DNA from: Rikenellaceae bacterium
GTDB lineage: Bacteria > Bacteroidota > Bacteroidia > Bacteroidales > Rikenellaceae
DNA: 64,000 bases
Reading direction: 5' to 3'
Assembly: GCA_015060105.1 (NCBI GenBank)
Contig: SUZD01000004.1
Coordinates: 74,891 to 138,890, forward strand
Under the pieces are notes generated by a model that worked only from the letters and a program-made list of their open reading frames with translations, did not search any database and had not been told where the DNA came from. This document shows, piece after piece, positions 63,701-64,000 of this stretch. Positions within the stretch are counted from its first letter, which is position 1, and each line of letters starts with the position of its first letter. The translations under genes were made by a program, and so were the position numbers.

Positions 63701-63770
63701 GAGCACATTTGGCAGCTTGAATGCGCTTTACTCGTCACTCTCGGGTCCGATTATTCTTCCGAAACGATAA
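60759..63770 (+). CDS. Large fimbrial tip/adhesin-type lipoprotein (cluster B, last gene)
   Basis: The 1003-residue lipoprotein (LVSC, Cys22) has VNTRAVD (Arg56), then an N-terminal fimbrial pair of domains (~40-320: QQMTVFCFDANDLFISTV, VTLQLVGNQNLTYF, RMIYWARETIETLP, LLRNQAKITLNVDD, NVMIMRNHHYTVNIVGEL) and about five further beta modules. The final ~90 residues (SSITGRLQYERAEDN... ) resemble a carboxypeptidase-regulatory-like fold. It is the paralogue of the last gene of cluster A. Operon terminator at 63793. Confidence 0.8.
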   Translation: MKHAIKYFFVTLLGSLALLVSCQYEDMPYDGDTDEEGYRTIEFMVSVPDMPVVNTRAVDPDGGGVQQMTVFCFDANDLFISTVTVALTPDGNTPSLSGKFKVKVPDHTVTLQLVGNQNLTYFREDNYRGMSEIDVMASLEASAGRMIYWARETIETLPTHNTVDNPVKLLRNQAKITLNVDDSKTNFVDKGWVVVNSNAFGTVAPYSPDHGGFVKPTIDAPFVTLPENRAKLGDFIDVRTHAEEYIFETENTDSDPIDFILKGSQNGGPDLYYRISFIDQMGNNVMIMRNHHYTVNIVGELYYGQPTFEQALEAPATNNVWVSISEDIAEVQDSEYRLAVDKTSVVICENEFESPNNYYLYYTIESLKGESLTQASVTWKDGNNVAASNFTHTFDATTGRGTLVISLNDMDSEQKREGTLFIKKGRLSREIKVITVKEQSFVPAWITTNVYGVGTGENVTMMFTIPDECPEELFPMDVLVSVNALDVRHSSGMILPIIRQGEEGYGEDNGLGYKYVLTVNSTGKQRVYFETALEHETGDVVDVTIEAANFETLTKRATFQSSVDNWIILDNLRSYSAVQPADEVIYFYLVPQKVNAVVEFETHLGTNIVWNSDHTINSYTQVAPQANDEFLLYSRSLDHHENRTDLDFTFYEVASENWATGGRVYGFTRNAVAGEMQGSAVFHMITNRPKSAEVVRIASNPQGAVSVTGSGYCNGSQYRSAIFELANFHPFHFAAQINGQGTVIIGEQEEVVDDVTLSYLPNQPVEIAFDVTSFTSSIRGNDNQILPESEQKSVDPFGTAFDIYIDAPMLALDKTDQLYLDGKVEEHPTIPGRFVYHVAETREQEKAGTISALGVDLKSVVSQEGERKVIKFKTTDIVTSGEITISADESKVVYYTKRFKVQNSSITGRLQYERAEDNAVVDIPAGAFVPFEVEPTYNRIGTISIGEGGRFELRLRGEYEYDWNTDNVKLQYTDENGVVYESTFGSLNALYSSLSGPIILPKR

Positions 63771-63792
63771 GCCTGTACCATATACGTTCAGC

Positions 63793-63834
63793 GCAGTCAC
63801 CTGACACAGGCGAATATCTTGGGTGACTGCTTCT
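63793..63834 (+). terminator. Likely terminator of cluster B
   Basis: GCAGTCACC (63793-63801) and GGTGACTGC (63822-63830) form a perfect 9-bp stem with a 20-base loop. Only a weak T stretch follows (TTCT), so termination may be incomplete or need Rho. Confidence 0.6.
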
Positions 63835-63866
63835 AAAAAAGCCTGTCCAACAGTGGTTAGACCCTC

Positions 63867-63969
63867 TGTAGAATGTGGACAGTGAAGCATTCTACAAAAC
63901 TTATTGATTGACAAAGTGTTAAGTTGTTTAGATTGAGGACTGATTGTCCGTACAAAAGTCGTCTAAACA
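63867..63969. repeat. Two inverted repeats downstream of cluster B
   Basis: TGTAGAATG/CATTCTACA (63867-63875, 63888-63896) and TGTTTAGA/TCTAAACA (63925-63932, 63962-63969) are perfect. Their purpose is unknown; terminator, leader or recombination-site roles are open. No gene is supported in the last 230 bases, and the window ends in an ATG. Confidence 0.6.
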
Positions 63970-64000
63970 TTTATTTTACGAAGATTCTACTCTTCTCATG

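Noticed and set aside
1..64000. rRNA, tRNA, tmRNA, known riboswitches
   Set aside because: I looked for T-loop GGTTCGA-type text, rRNA blocks and common riboswitch motifs in the gaps and found nothing convincing; a covariance-model scan would be needed to exclude weak cases.

Overview
The window looks like a chromosomal segment of a Bacteroidales bacterium, probably gut-associated. Evidence: promoters of the Bacteroidetes type (TTTG, 19-20 bases, TAnnTTTG), PPi-type phosphofructokinase, DUF349/DUF3575/DUF3472/DUF1080 proteins, a Porin_10-type porin, and two large FimA/Mfa1-type (type V) fimbrial clusters. GC is about mid-range and coding is dense. Codon choice is strongly skewed: Ser mostly TCG/AGC, Leu mostly TTG/CTT/CTC, Glu mostly GAG. 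TTA, CTA and TCA are avoided, so many genes leave a long open frame on the opposite strand. A Rikenellaceae/Alistipes-like origin is possible but cannot be proved from this sequence alone.

Layout. 1-1.5 kb: 3' part of an OmpA-like/TPR protein. 1.6-5.7 kb: PPi-phosphofructokinase (minus) and a leucine-rich-repeat lipoprotein. 6-10.7 kb: a Tat-exported Gfo/Idh/MocA oxidoreductase with a HEAT-repeat/DUF1080 protein, a likely periplasmic 3-keto-glycoside unit. 10.9-16.6 kb: GlsB/OlsB-like acyltransferase plus a DUF3472 protein; GH3 glycosidase, an unknown protein and a DUF3467 protein on the minus strand. 16.7-19.7 kb: tightly overlapping rsmA-ispH-cmk-lysE-type operon. 19.8-27.5 kb: lnt-folC, manC, pssA, porin, lytic transglycosylase. 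27.5-35.7 kb: ptb-ackA (minus), then DUF349 protein-pyrG-yidC (plus).

36.2-63.8 kb is dominated by two fimbrial clusters. Cluster A (minus, 50.1 to 36.2 kb) runs: fused OmpA-like/DUF3575 anchor, small lipoprotein, three tandem fimbrillins, two minor fimbrillins, two large tip-type lipoproteins. Cluster B (plus, 52.7 to 63.8 kb) runs: DUF3575 protein, OmpA-like/TPR protein, Mfa1-like major subunit, FimB/Mfa2-like anchor, and three large minor/tip subunits. Between them sit a thioredoxin-like lipoprotein and an AraC-type regulator with about seven membrane segments, plausible partners for folding and control. Twelve of the fimbrial lipoproteins share an Arg (usually in TRA/TRx) 20-40 residues after the lipobox Cys, the place where Arg-specific proteolysis matures P. 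gingivalis fimbrillins. Both clusters carry a stable hairpin in a ~105-base gap directly after the last major fimbrillin.

Most notable observations: (1) a family of ~112-126 base structured repeats (five copies, 27.5 and 35.7-36.05 kb) with constant core and compensating arm changes; (2) a CTP synthase whose glutaminase Cys is Asn, predicting ammonia dependence; (3) the paired fimbrial clusters and their shared architecture; (4) a stranded C-terminal fragment of a fimbrial tip-type protein upstream of cluster A. No rRNA, tRNA or CRISPR array was seen.
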